Shown: positions 1 to 8,829, counted from the first letter of the stretch. The stretch: 64,000 nucleotides of DNA from Enterobacter kobei (GCF_018323985.1 NZ_AP024590.1:4092001-4156000); one strand, 5' to 3'. The notes: generated from the sequence alone by a model not told the origin. Program-made: numbers and translations.

Positions 1-918
1 GATCAGCCGCTGGGAGATACCGTTAAACGCTTCGGAGAGTTCGGCGACGAACATCCTTACGCCCTGCACGATGATAAAAATCGCCACTGCGAACTGAAAA
101 CCGGTTTGCAGGATGTAGATCGTCCAGTGGGTTTTACCGGCCATTGCCTGTACCATATCAAGCCCAAAGGAGAGAAGGATCGCGCCGAAAAAGACGGTCA
201 TGACAATGGCAGTAGAGACGATATTGTCGTGGAAAATATTCAGCCAGCCGGGCAGTTTTAGATCCTCCACGCTCTCCTCTTTTTTGCCGAGGAAAGGGGC
301 GAGCTTGTACGCCAGCCAGGACGCAAACTGCTGCTGATGACCGATGGAAAAGCCGCAGTTGTCGGTGACCTGCTGTGTAGGCTTGTACATCATGTTGGAG
401 GTGATCCCCCAGTAGAGCGACACCAGCACCGCCGTGCAGATGATGGTGGTCCACATCGGGTAGCCGAGGATAAAGAAGAACACGGCGATAAGCCCGGCCT
501 GCTGAAACATAATGTGGCCGGTCAGCATGATGGTGCGAATACCGGTCACACGACGACACAGCACATATAAAATGTTTAACGCCAGCGCCAGCAATACCGC
601 ATATCCCACCCAGCTATAGGCATCCCCCATGCGTTCAATGGTTGCCATCATCGAGGCGTAGGTGTCCGAGATAGCCCCGTTAATGCCATACACCTCCGAC
701 ATTTTGGCCACGACCGGTTTAAAGGTGCTGGTCAGAATGCCCGACCCCGCCTGTAACAACATGAAGCCGATAATGGTTTTGATGGTGCCTTTGACGATCA
801 CGCCGACGCTTTTGCGCAGCAGGATATAGCCCAGGCAGGTGACGATACCCAACAGCAACGGGGCATTGGTCATGACCTGGTTAAAGAAAACGGTAAAGAC
901 GCTGTAGAGGATCTCCAT
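1..918 (-). CDS. ulaA: PTS ascorbate transporter membrane subunit IIC (UlaA), C-terminus cut by window
   Basis: UlaA is the membrane (IIC) component of the L-ascorbate phosphotransferase system; it imports ascorbate, which is phosphorylated to ascorbate 6-phosphate during uptake. The frame runs open from the ATG at 918 to base 1, giving 306 residues of a protein that is about 465 residues long in E. coli, so the C-terminal third lies outside the window. Visible stretches include TDNCGFSIGHQQQFASW and LPGWLNIFHDNIVST, both characteristic of UlaA, between several hydrophobic segments. It is divergent from ulaG, as in E. coli, with operator-like repeats between them. The frame is the same at both ends of the visible part, so no frameshift is apparent. 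Confidence 0.95.
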   Translation of the reverse strand, partial: MEILYSVFTVFFNQVMTNAPLLLGIVTCLGYILLRKSVGVIVKGTIKTIIGFMLLQAGSGILTSTFKPVVAKMSEVYGINGAISDTYASMMATIERMGDAYSWVGYAVLLALALNILYVLCRRVTGIRTIMLTGHIMFQQAGLIAVFFFILGYPMWTTIICTAVLVSLYWGITSNMMYKPTQQVTDNCGFSIGHQQQFASWLAYKLAPFLGKKEESVEDLKLPGWLNIFHDNIVSTAIVMTVFFGAILLSFGLDMVQAMAGKTHWTIYILQTGFQFAVAIFIIVQGVRMFVAELSEAFNGISQRLI

Positions 919-980
919 AACTCTCTCCGGAAGGTAAAGGGCACCGGGCATCGGTACCGGGTGTGCGCACACTCTACCAA

Positions 981-1021
981 TCACAAATAATCACAAAAAG
1001 ATTGCATTTGATTATTTGTGA
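981..1021. promoter_or_regulatory. 13-base inverted repeat, probable UlaR operator pair
   Basis: TCACAAATAATCA at 981-993 is repeated exactly as its reverse complement, TGATTATTTGTGA, at 1009-1021. The arms are 28 bases apart centre to centre, close to three helical turns, which suits two repressor protomers on one face. It lies 63-103 bases upstream of the ulaA start. Each arm contains a TGTGA/TCACA half-site, so part of it could also serve CRP. Assignment to UlaR rests on position and symmetry, not on a known consensus. Confidence 0.55.
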
Positions 1022-1220
1022 TGCGCCGCGCAATTTATTTCCACACCACAGCAATGGGCATTCACCACTATAAAAAATCAATATCATTTACAGTTAGATA
1101 TAAAAAGAAGGACCGATATACCACCGCCTAAAATGCGCAAAACCTGAACGCTACTCGCACATTTTCTGCAAATCCCCTCGTTGCATTGCTGAAAAAAGCG
1201 TGACAACATGAATCAACAGC

Positions 1221-1235
1221 AATCATTAAATGATT
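1221..1235. promoter_or_regulatory. 15-base palindrome upstream of ulaG, probable operator
   Basis: AATCATTAAATGATT is a perfect palindrome around a single central base, 31 bases before the ulaG start codon. It shares the TGATT core with the ulaA-proximal inverted repeat, which supports recognition by the same repressor (UlaR). Confidence 0.45.
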
Positions 1236-1265
1236 ACATTTGACATGAAAAGCGAGGAGTACAGA

Positions 1266-2329
1266 ATGAGCAAAGTGGAAAGCATCAGCCGTGAATCATG
1301 GATCCTCAGCACTTTTCCCGAATGGGGAAGCTGGCTGAACGAAGAAATAGAACAAGAACAGGTGGCACCGGGCACCTTTGCCATGTGGTGGCTCGGCTGC
1401 ACCGGCATCTGGCTGAAATCAGAAGGGGGCGCCAACGTCTGCGTCGATTTCTGGTGCGGCACCGGCAAACAAAGCCACGGCAATCCGCTGATGAAAACCG
1501 GCCATCAGATGCAGCGTATGGCGGGCGTAAAAAAGCTACAGCCCAATCTGCGCACCACGCCTTTTGTGCTCGATCCTTTTGCTATCCGGGAGATCGACGC
1601 GGTGCTCGCCACCCACGATCATAACGATCACATTGACGTGAACGTGGCGGCAGCGGTGATGCAAAACTGTCCGGAGACGGTGCCCTTTATCGGGCCGCAG
1701 ACCTGTGTTGATCTGTGGATGAGCTGGGGCGTACCGCGCGAGCGTTGCATCGTGGTAAAACCGGGCGATGTGGTGAAGGTAAAAGACATTGAGATCCACG
1801 CCCTCGACGCCTTTGATCGCACAGCGCTGATCACCCTGCCTGCGGATCAGAAAGCCGCCGGCGTCCTGCCAGACGGTATGGATGCGCGCGCAGTGAACTA
1901 CCTGTTTAAAACGCCGGCGGCTCGCTCTATCACAGCGGGGATTCGCACTACTCAAACTATTATGCAAAGCACGGCAACGACCATCAGATCGACGTGGCCC
2001 TCGGCTCATACGGTGAAAACCCGCGGGGCATTACCGACAAAATGACCAGCGTCGACCTGTTACGCATGGCGGAATCACTGAACGCCACCGTGGTGATCCC
2101 GTTCCATCACGATATCTGGTCGAACTTCCAGGCCGACCCGCAGGAGTTGCGCGTGCTGTGGGAGATGAAAAAGGATCGCCTGCAGTACGGTTTCAAACCG
2201 TTCATCTGGCAGGTAGGCGGCAAGTTCACCTGGCCGCTGGATAAAGACAAGTTTGAATATCACTATCCGCGTGGTTTTGACGACTGCTTTACCCTTGAGC
2301 CTGATTTACCCTTTAAATCCTTCCTGTGA
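1266..2329 (+). pseudogene. ulaG: L-ascorbate-6-phosphate lactonase (UlaG), single-base frameshift
   Basis: UlaG hydrolyses L-ascorbate 6-phosphate to 3-keto-L-gulonate 6-phosphate in the cytoplasm. The start at 1266 (MSKVESISRESW) has a GAGGAG ribosome-binding site seven bases upstream. The metal-binding motif HDHNDH of the metallo-beta-lactamase fold is present. The frame breaks near 1916: the sequence reads ACGCCGGCGG where ACGCCGGGCGG is expected, so one G is missing from a short G run. Downstream codons then continue in another frame as SLYHSGDSHYSNYYAKHG and on to a normal C-terminus PFKSFL at 2329. Restoring one base gives 354 residues, exactly the E. coli length. As it stands the product ends at 2045 with an altered tail after about 217 residues. 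A sequencing error is as likely as a recent mutation. Confidence 0.85.
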
Positions 2330-2345
2330 TGCCCACAGGCTTCGC

Positions 2346-2381
2346 GTCCGGCGGCGTGTGCTGCCGGACCGGCATTTTTTT
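2346..2381 (+). terminator. Rho-independent terminator after ulaG
   Basis: A ten-base-pair GC-rich stem (GTCCGGCGGC paired with GCTGCCGGAC, one mismatch) ends at 2369 and is followed by CGGCATTTTTTT. It separates ulaG from ulaR, which points to a separate ulaR promoter. Confidence 0.75.
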
Positions 2382-2450
2382 ACTGACGCTTAGTAATTGC
2401 AGGCTATTTCAAATATCATCTGAAAAAATCATTACTTATCGGAATAGCTC

Positions 2451-3206
2451 ATGACGGAAGCGCAACGACATCAAATTCTGCTGGAACTGCTGGCACAAAC
2501 GGGCTTCATCACCGTCGAGCAGGTGATGGCGCGGCTGGACGTCTCCCCTGCCACCGCCCGACGGGATATCAATAAGCTCGACGAGAGCGGCAAGCTGAAA
2601 AAGGTCCGTAACGGCGCAGAGGCCATCAGCCAGCAACGCCCGCGCTGGTCGCCGATGAACATTCATCAGGCGCACAATCTGGATGAAAAAGTGCGTATCG
2701 CCAAAGCTGCGTCGCAGCTGGTAAATCCGGGGGAGAGCGTGGTAATCAACTGCGGATCGACCGCTTTTTTACTGGGCCGTGAAATGTGCGGCAAACCGGT
2801 GCAGATCATCACTAACTATCTGCCGCTGGCGAATTACCTGATCGATCAGGAACACGAAAGCGTGGTGATCATGGGCGGGCAGTACAACAAAAGCCAGGCT
2901 ATCACACTCAGCCCGCAGGGCAGCGAAAACAGCCTGTATGCCGGTCACTGGATGTTTACCAGTGGCAAAGGCTTAGCCGCCGATGGCCTGTATAAAACCG
3001 ATATGCTGACCGCCATGGCAGAGCAGAAAATGCTGAATGTCGTCGGGAAACTGGTGGTTCTGGTGGACAGCAGCAAAGTCGGCGAACGCGCCGGGATGCT
3101 GTTCAGCCGCGCCGATCAGATCGACATGGTGATCACCGGCAAAGCGGCCAACCCTGACATCATCAAACAGCTTGAAAGTCAGGGTGTGCAGGTGATGTGC
3201 GTTTAA
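2451..3206 (+). CDS. ulaR: DeoR-family transcriptional repressor of the ascorbate regulon (UlaR)
   Basis: UlaR represses the divergent ulaG and ulaABCDEF units and is released by ascorbate 6-phosphate. The 251-residue protein has the DeoR layout. An N-terminal winged helix-turn-helix covers about residues 5-55 (FITVEQVMARLDVSPATARRD), followed by a sugar-phosphate-binding DeoRC domain with INCGSTAFLLGREM near residue 100. The end overlaps the convergent yjfP by four bases. Order and orientation relative to ulaG match E. coli. Confidence 0.93.
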   Translation: MTEAQRHQILLELLAQTGFITVEQVMARLDVSPATARRDINKLDESGKLKKVRNGAEAISQQRPRWSPMNIHQAHNLDEKVRIAKAASQLVNPGESVVINCGSTAFLLGREMCGKPVQIITNYLPLANYLIDQEHESVVIMGGQYNKSQAITLSPQGSENSLYAGHWMFTSGKGLAADGLYKTDMLTAMAEQKMLNVVGKLVVLVDSSKVGERAGMLFSRADQIDMVITGKAANPDIIKQLESQGVQVMCV

Positions 3207-3925
3207 AGGTGCGCGCGAAAGAAATCGACGGTGGCCTCCAGCGCGACGGGGGTGATGCGATGCTTCACCCCCGCTTCCCACACGCAGGTCAGTTGCTGAT
3301 CCAGCCCGGCCTGCGTCAGCGCCTGCTGTAACCGCCAGCTTTCATTTGCCGGGACAACATCATCCTCCTCGCCGTGCCACAGCAGCAGTGGCCGGTCTGC
3401 CAGACGCGGCAAATGTCGGGAGACGTCCCAGTCGGCAAGTGGCGCTATCGCCTGTTGCAGATCGTCAGGCGGAAACAGCGTGCGGGCAAGCGTTGTGAAG
3501 TAACCGGAACCCATCAGACTGGCGACGCATTTCACCTGCGAGTACTGCGTCATGATACCCAGCGCGGTCATGCCGCCCATTGATGCCCCCCCCACCGCCA
3601 GCCGGCCATCGATGATCAGCCCTTCGGCATAGAGTGCCTTTTGCAGCGCATCAAACTCCAGCAGATTGCTGTGCAGGATCTGCCAGAACTGGCCGAGTCG
3701 CGCCGTGGCGTCGCCGTTGAAGCGCGCACCGTGATCGCGAGCGTCCGGCATCACCACTCTTATCCCTGCCTGCGCCAGCGCGACGGCAAAGTAGCTGTAC
3801 ACCAGTTTCGATGAGCTAAACCCGTGGTAAAACACCACCGTCGGCAGCGGCTGGTCCCGCTGTCCGGCGGGGGTGGCGTGAAGGATTTCAATCCCGGCGA
3901 GGTGCCGCGTCTCAAGTTCAATCAT
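3203..3925 (-). CDS. yjfP: alpha/beta hydrolase YjfP (esterase)
   Basis: A 240-residue cytoplasmic hydrolase of the alpha/beta fold. The nucleophile elbow GGASMGG sits near residue 115 and an oxyanion-type motif HGFSSSK near residue 34. The Asp and His late in the chain (HGEEDDVVP and GVKHRITP) complete a plausible Ser-Asp-His triad. E. coli YjfP (249 residues) is described as a carboxylesterase; the physiological substrate is not known to me. A ribosome-binding site (GGAG) precedes the ATG. The gene is convergent with ulaR, overlapping it by four bases. Confidence 0.88.
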   Translation of the reverse strand: MIELETRHLAGIEILHATPAGQRDQPLPTVVFYHGFSSSKLVYSYFAVALAQAGIRVVMPDARDHGARFNGDATARLGQFWQILHSNLLEFDALQKALYAEGLIIDGRLAVGGASMGGMTALGIMTQYSQVKCVASLMGSGYFTTLARTLFPPDDLQQAIAPLADWDVSRHLPRLADRPLLLWHGEEDDVVPANESWRLQQALTQAGLDQQLTCVWEAGVKHRITPVALEATVDFFRAHL

Positions 3926-4111
3926 CGTTTTCTCCTGCGTTATTTTGCAGATATGCCACGCAGGGCTGCTTTACGCAAGCCAGGAGCGGCGATGCTTTGC
4001 CATAATGTTGAGATGTCCATTACGCTTTTGGGTGATTTTCAGTCGAAAATCACGTTGCAGATAACAATTCGGGAACATTCCACCAAAGGGGAATTCACGA
4101 GGAACTACACT

Positions 4112-4441
4112 ATGGCAATCAGGAAACGGGAAATAACGATGAGTCGGTTCGCCCCTGTTGTGCTGGCATTATTACTGAGTGGCTGTAGCGTATTGCAGGG
4201 CACGCCACAGCCCCCGCCTCCGGCGAAGAGCCAGCCGCAGGAGATCAGCCGTAATCAGACGGAAGGCTTGCAGCGTTTAGGCACCATCAGCGTGATGGTG
4301 AAAGGTTCTCCCATGGATGCGGAGGAGGAAATTAAGGCCAAAGCGGCGGCCGCCCACGCTGATTATTACGTCATTCTTCTTAATGACGATACGATATTCA
4401 CCGGCCAGTGGTATTCGCAGGCCATTCTGTATCGTCAGTAA
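4112..4441 (+). CDS. bsmA: BsmA-type biofilm/peroxide-stress lipoprotein (DUF1471)
   Basis: A 109-residue small envelope lipoprotein of the YdgH/BhsA/McbA (DUF1471) family, implicated in E. coli in biofilm formation and peroxide stress. The lipobox LLSGC places the lipidated cysteine at about residue 21, followed by a proline-rich linker and the DUF1471 domain, which ends in GQWYSQAILYRQ. I chose the ATG at 4112 because GAGGAA lies about eight bases upstream; an in-frame ATG at 4139 would leave a more usual signal peptide and is possible. The open frame extends further upstream, but that part lacks family similarity. The neighbour yjfN has the same fold. Confidence 0.85.
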   Translation: MAIRKREITMSRFAPVVLALLLSGCSVLQGTPQPPPPAKSQPQEISRNQTEGLQRLGTISVMVKGSPMDAEEEIKAKAAAAHADYYVILLNDDTIFTGQWYSQAILYRQ

Positions 4442-4593
4442 CGGCTCGTTGATTTTTAAGGTTGATTTACACTGCTTTGCACCTTTAGACGTATTCCTGT
4501 GCACAATGAATTCGATGCTTCGGCAAAGGAGAGGATTTATACGCGATGGATTGCCCTGCCATGACTCAGGGTAACGTTAAATGGAGCTGACAA

Positions 4594-4869
4594 ATGAAAC
4601 GATCGCTTGCCTTAACTACATTGCTGCTCTCCGTTGGCTTAGTGAGCACAACAGCGCAGTCCGCCGAGTTTGCCAGCGCCGATTGCGTCACCGGGCTGAA
4701 TGAAATCGGCCTGATCTCGGTAAATAACGTTTATGGCAGTGCACAGGATGTGGAACGTGTCATCGCCTTTAAAGCTGATGAGCAAGGCGCATCCTGGTAT
4801 CGCATCATCGCGATGCAGGAAGATCTGCGGGCCGATAACTGGCGCGTGCAGGCCATTCTCTACGCGTAG
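4594..4869 (+). CDS. yjfN: periplasmic DUF1471 protein YjfN
   Basis: A 91-residue exported protein with a signal peptide ending near AQSAEF (cleavage about residue 23) and a DUF1471 domain containing DCVTGLNEIGLISVNNVYGS. E. coli YjfN is the same length and very similar; there it has been reported to stimulate the periplasmic protease DegP. It lies 152 bases after bsmA, and both proteins share the C-terminal pattern of a Trp followed by QAILY. Confidence 0.88.
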   Translation: MKRSLALTTLLLSVGLVSTTAQSAEFASADCVTGLNEIGLISVNNVYGSAQDVERVIAFKADEQGASWYRIIAMQEDLRADNWRVQAILYA

Positions 4870-4876
4870 CTCTCCG

Positions 4877-4906
4877 AAGCCACCTTTAATGGTGGCTTTT
4901 CTTTTT
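4877..4906 (+). terminator. Rho-independent terminator after yjfN
   Basis: The stem AAGCCACC/GGTGGCTT closes a TTTAAT loop and is followed by a run of Ts interrupted once by C. It starts eight bases after the yjfN stop. Confidence 0.85.
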
Positions 4907-4975
4907 GTTGGTTTTAAATTACCTTACTGTTACTAAGTCAATAATTTCTTGTTACTTTTTGTTACATAGATTCGC

Positions 4976-5002
4976 TAAATTTTAGCGCGTAAATGCCGTT
5001 GA
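4976..5002 (+). promoter_or_regulatory. FliA (sigma-28) flagellar-class promoter
   Basis: TAAATTTT at 4976-4983 matches the sigma-28 -35 consensus TAAAGTTT at seven of eight positions. After 11 bases, GCCGTTGA at 4995-5002 matches the -10 consensus GCCGATAA at six of eight. Initiation about seven bases further on would leave a leader of roughly 26 bases before the chemoreceptor ATG at 5035. It would also exclude the in-frame ATG at 4993, which overlaps the -10 element. Confidence 0.8.
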
Positions 5003-5034
5003 ACGACGCACACCTTTCGATCAATGGATATTTT

Positions 5035-6960
5035 ATGAACGCTTCATTTCGCCATGCCGGTCTGGGCACCAGGCTTTCTTTATTGACAGGCGTGAGCGTT
5101 GCAGTGCTTTTCCTGTTGTTCACCTTCCTGATGAGTCGTAACGCCAGCCACCAGCTCGAAACCCTTGCCGTCGAAGATCTTCACAGTCAGTCTACCGGTG
5201 TGGTGGATATGGTTGAGATGTTTAACACCAGCCTGACTGAGGAAGTGGAAAGCTATACGCGTTTATTCAGCAGTTTTGTTCCGCAGCCGGTCAGCGTGGA
5301 TCTCACGCAAACCCGCACCATCCAGGGCATGACGGTGCCGCTGTTGAAAGGCGGAGATACGGAGCTGCATGAGAATAATGCGGTACCGGACGATTTCCTG
5401 AACCGTACCGGTGCCATTGCGACACTGTTCGTGCGCAGCGGCGATGATTTCGTGCGCGTGGCGACCTCGCTGCGTAAAGAAAATGGCGATCGCGCCATCG
5501 GCACAAAACTGGATCAAGCCAGCCCGGCGCTGGCTCCCGTCATGCGCGGCGAAGCCTATCGCGGCCTGGCGCTGCTGTTCGGCAAACGCTACATCACCCA
5601 GTATCAGCCGGTAAAAGACGCCAGCGGCAATATCATTGCCATTCTGTTTGTCGGTGTGGACATCAGCCGTTCATGGGCTATCATGCGCGATAAGATCCTG
5701 CAACGCCGTCTCGGCGAAAGCGGGCATTTCTACGTTCTGGATCGCAACGCCGGTAAAAATTACGGTAATTACCTGTTCCATCCGCGCGAAGAAGGAAAGC
5801 GTCCGCAGTGGGATGATGCCACGCAGAAAGCGCTGCTCGGCAGCGAATCCGGCACGCTGGAGCGCACTGATAGCGATGGCCGTACCCGAATGATCTCCTG
5901 GACCGCCCTGCCCGGCTGGAACTGGACCATCGTCGGCGAAGTGGATAAAGCCGTGCTGTTGCACGATGTGAATGCCATGCGTAACCAGTTCCTGATCGCC
6001 GGTGTGGTGATCTCGCTGCTGTTTGCGGCGCTCTTTGTGGTGATCATCCGCCGCTGGCTGACCCGCCCGCTGCGCGATGTCATTCAACTGGCACAGCACT
6101 ATGCCTCAGGCGACTTACGCGCCACGCTGGAAGTGAAAAGCAAAGATGAAGTGGGCCAGCTCATCGAGGCAATCAACGGCATCGGCAACGGTCTGCAAAC
6201 CATGGTGCAGCAGGTGCGCGAAGCGGCGGGTGAGATTAATCAGGGCACGTCAACCCTCGCCGCCGACAGCGGTGAGATCACCGAGCAGATCAACAAGCAG
6301 GCCAGTAGCGTGGAAGAGACCTCCGCCAGTATGGAACAACTGGCGGCCACCGTGCAGCAAACCGCGGAAAACATGGATCAGACCCAGCGTCTGGTGCAGG
6401 AAACCTCCGGTGCGGTCCAGCAGGGCGGTCAGACGGTCAGCCGTGCGGTTGCGACCATGAACGATATTCGTGATGCATCCCAGCGTATCGCCGCCATTAC
6501 CCAGGTGATTGAATCCATTGCCTTCCAGACCAACATTCTGGCGCTGAACGCCGCCGTGGAAGCGGCACGGGCGGGCGAGCACGGTAAAGGGTTTGCGGTG
6601 GTGGCGCAGGAAGTTCGTGCGCTGGCGGCGCGCAGTGCGCAGGCAGTGAAGGAGATTGAAGAGCTGATCGCCGATACGCTGGCGAAAGTCTCTGAAGGTC
6701 ATGCCCTGTCAGAGCAGACGCAGAAAGCGATGTCGGCGATTATCGACCACATGGGCAATATCAACCAACTGGTGACCGAGATCAACCACGCCTCCCGCGA
6801 ACAATCCGCCGGTATCGGCCAGGTGAATCTGGCGATGACGCACATTGGCGAAGCCACGCACATCAACGCCGATCGCGCGTCACGCAGTGAAAACATTGCC
6901 CGTACGTTGCGTGAAAAAGGCAGTCATCTGAGTCAGCTGGTCAGTCTGTTCCGCCTTTAA
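5035..6960 (+). CDS. methyl-accepting chemotaxis protein with Cache-type sensor
   Basis: A 641-residue transmembrane chemoreceptor. In order: membrane segment at about residues 10-32; a periplasmic sensor of about 270 residues with a Cache-like part (ATLFVRSGDDFVRVATSL, GKRYITQYQPV, IIAILFVGVDIS); a second membrane segment near residue 320-345; a HAMP domain; and a cytoplasmic signalling hairpin with the conserved tip IAFQTNILALNAAVEAARAG. Methylation-type Glu/Gln pairs lie around EETSASMEQLA. It lacks the C-terminal NWETF-type pentapeptide that tethers CheR and CheB in Tsr and Tar, ending instead in LVSLFRL. The sigma-28 promoter upstream fixes the start at 5035 rather than 4993. The gene is absent here in E. 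coli, and its ligand cannot be predicted. It meets aidB tail to tail with a four-base overlap. Confidence 0.9.
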   Translation: MNASFRHAGLGTRLSLLTGVSVAVLFLLFTFLMSRNASHQLETLAVEDLHSQSTGVVDMVEMFNTSLTEEVESYTRLFSSFVPQPVSVDLTQTRTIQGMTVPLLKGGDTELHENNAVPDDFLNRTGAIATLFVRSGDDFVRVATSLRKENGDRAIGTKLDQASPALAPVMRGEAYRGLALLFGKRYITQYQPVKDASGNIIAILFVGVDISRSWAIMRDKILQRRLGESGHFYVLDRNAGKNYGNYLFHPREEGKRPQWDDATQKALLGSESGTLERTDSDGRTRMISWTALPGWNWTIVGEVDKAVLLHDVNAMRNQFLIAGVVISLLFAALFVVIIRRWLTRPLRDVIQLAQHYASGDLRATLEVKSKDEVGQLIEAINGIGNGLQTMVQQVREAAGEINQGTSTLAADSGEITEQINKQASSVEETSASMEQLAATVQQTAENMDQTQRLVQETSGAVQQGGQTVSRAVATMNDIRDASQRIAAITQVIESIAFQTNILALNAAVEAARAGEHGKGFAVVAQEVRALAARSAQAVKEIEELIADTLAKVSEGHALSEQTQKAMSAIIDHMGNINQLVTEINHASREQSAGIGQVNLAMTHIGEATHINADRASRSENIARTLREKGSHLSQLVSLFRL

Positions 6961-8576
6961 CCCACCCCGCCCGTGGCGCGTGACAGCAGGTGGTTTTGCA
7001 CCTGCTCGTTTATCAGTGAGCCGCCACGGGTATCCAGCATCATCTGACACCAGGCCTGCGCCAGGGGCGGTGACGCATGGCGCAGCAACTGTGCGCCAGC
7101 CGCCAACCGGTAAAGTTGCCGGGCGATCTCCCGGGCCTGGGCTTCCTGCGGTTTACGCAGTCGCTGCTGTAACTGCCGCCAGGCGCGGTCAAAATGGCGA
7201 TCCTGACCTTTCACCTCGCCGAACGCCTGCATCAGTAGATCCATCACGCCATGCTGTTTTGCCAGTACGCGCAGCACGTCCAGACACATGATATTGCCGG
7301 AGCCTTCCCAGATGCTGTTCACCGGCATTTCGCGGTACAGGCGCGGCAGTTCGCTCTCCTCGCAATAGCCAATGCCGCCGAGCACCTCCATTGCTTCCGC
7401 CACAAAGGGAATGCCCGCTTTACAGACGGCGAATTTCGCCACTGGCGTAAACAGCCGCGCCCACAGCGCCGCCTGCGGATCGGTGCGGTGATCCAGCGCC
7501 CCCGCGAGCTGGAACAAAAAGGCCGTTTGCCCTTCCAGCTGTAAGGCCATCCGGCTCAGCACCTCGCGCATCAACGGTTGATCGACCAGATTTTTACCGA
7601 AGGCCTGCCGCTGGTGCGCATGATAGAGCGCCACAGAAAAGGCGCGGCGCATCAGGCCGTGGCTGCCCAGCGCGCAGTCGACGCGCGTCAGTCCGCCCAT
7701 TTTCAGGATCTGCCGTACACCGTCGCCCTCTTCCCCCAGCAGCCAGCCGCAGGCCTCCTGAAATTCCACTTCGCTGCTGGCGTTTGAGCGGTTGCCGAGC
7801 TTGTCTTTAAGCCGTTCAAGACGCACGCCGTTGCGCGTGCCGTCCGGCAGAAAACGCGGCACGAAGAAGCAGGACAAACCGCCGCTCGCCTGCGCCAGCA
7901 CCAGATGCGCATCGCTTTGCGGCACCGAGAAAAACCATTTGTGGCCCACCAGCCGGTAAAGATCGCCGCTTTTTTCTGCCCGCGTGGTATTGCTGAGCAC
8001 ATCCGATCCGCCCTGTTTTTCCGTCATCCCCATGCCGATCAGCAGGCCGCGTTTTTGCCCGCCGGGCAGTACATGCGGATCGTAGCGATCGCTTAACAGC
8101 GGTTTTAGCCAGTCGCGAAACGGCGTGGGCAGCGTTTGTTGCAGTAGCGGCGTGGCGGCAAAGGTCATGGTCACCGGGCAAAGGGTGCCCGCCTCCACCT
8201 GCGCATGCAGTACAAAGCGCGCCGCACGGGCGACGTACGCCCCCGCCCGCGCGTCATCTTCCCACGCCAGATTGTGCACCCGGTTGGCGCACAGTCCCTG
8301 CATCAGCAGGTGCCAGGCCGGATGGCAGCGCACATCATCCAGTCGCTCGCCGGTCGCGTCATAGCGCAGCAGTTCGGGCGGATTAACGTTGGCAAGGCGT
8401 CCCAGTTCAAGGGACTCTGCCGTGCCCAGTTGCTGACCAATACTCGCCAGCAGTTCCACGTCCCAGCCCGCCCCTTCCCGGGCCACGGCGTCACGCAGCG
8501 AGGCGTCTGAAAGAAAAAGATTGCTGTTATTGAGCGGCAACGGTTGATTAAAAACAGTATGGGTTTGCCAGCGCAT
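6957..8576 (-). CDS. aidB: acyl-CoA dehydrogenase-like adaptive response protein AidB
   Basis: AidB is a flavoprotein of the acyl-CoA dehydrogenase fold that binds DNA and is induced by alkylating agents through Ada in E. coli. It is thought to protect promoters or destroy alkylating agents. The 539-residue product aligns with E. coli AidB (541) throughout. Motifs include MGMTEKQGGSDV in the flavin/substrate region, GHKWFFSVPQSDAHLVLAQ, and the C-terminal MEVLGGIGYCEES and EGSGNIMCLDVLR. I start at MRWQTHTVF (8576), which has a strong GGAGG just upstream; the eight codons before it are ribosome-binding site and leader. Upstream lies a 253-base divergent region shared with treZ. Confidence 0.95.
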   Translation of the reverse strand: MRWQTHTVFNQPLPLNNSNLFLSDASLRDAVAREGAGWDVELLASIGQQLGTAESLELGRLANVNPPELLRYDATGERLDDVRCHPAWHLLMQGLCANRVHNLAWEDDARAGAYVARAARFVLHAQVEAGTLCPVTMTFAATPLLQQTLPTPFRDWLKPLLSDRYDPHVLPGGQKRGLLIGMGMTEKQGGSDVLSNTTRAEKSGDLYRLVGHKWFFSVPQSDAHLVLAQASGGLSCFFVPRFLPDGTRNGVRLERLKDKLGNRSNASSEVEFQEACGWLLGEEGDGVRQILKMGGLTRVDCALGSHGLMRRAFSVALYHAHQRQAFGKNLVDQPLMREVLSRMALQLEGQTAFLFQLAGALDHRTDPQAALWARLFTPVAKFAVCKAGIPFVAEAMEVLGGIGYCEESELPRLYREMPVNSIWEGSGNIMCLDVLRVLAKQHGVMDLLMQAFGEVKGQDRHFDRAWRQLQQRLRKPQEAQAREIARQLYRLAAGAQLLRHASPPLAQAWCQMMLDTRGGSLINEQVQNHLLSRATGGVG

Positions 8577-8829
8577 TCTGCGTTCCTCCTCCTTTAGCAT
8601 CGTCGGTAAGTATGGATAGCCGTAAGGTTTTTGGTGCGGAGCTCTATCACAAAAGCGCCATCCGCTGCCGTAGACGCCGCTCTGCCGCCAGATGTTGTGT
8701 CGCGCTCTTCTTTATCGGAAGCCCTTTCAGTTGCCGTATCTGAACTATGATTGTTTTGCAACTGCTGTGGGGAACGTAACCATTGCATATCGATTCTGTG
8801 CTCACTGATGAGCTATACGGGGTAATTGT

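Larger units (their letters stand above)
919..1265. promoter_or_regulatory. ulaA-ulaG divergent control region
   Basis: This 347-base gene-free stretch separates two divergent genes of the ascorbate regulon. It holds a perfect 13-base inverted repeat (981-993 and 1009-1021) and a perfect 15-base palindrome (1221-1235), which are listed separately. In E. coli the equivalent region binds the repressor UlaR at several operators and is bent by IHF. That role is transferred here from synteny, since ulaR lies just downstream of ulaG. The middle part (about 1022-1200) is AT-rich and I recognise no further site in it. A strong ribosome-binding site (GAGGAG, 1254-1259) decides the ulaG start. Confidence 0.75.

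Noticed and set aside
1994..2329. Short plus-strand frame that could be read as a separate small gene
   Set aside because: Its translation is the C-terminal third of UlaG, displaced by the one-base frameshift.
4974..4986. Short palindrome GCTAAATTTTAGC before the chemoreceptor, considered as an operator
   Set aside because: It coincides with the sigma-28 -35 element, and the short AT-rich symmetry is easily explained by that.
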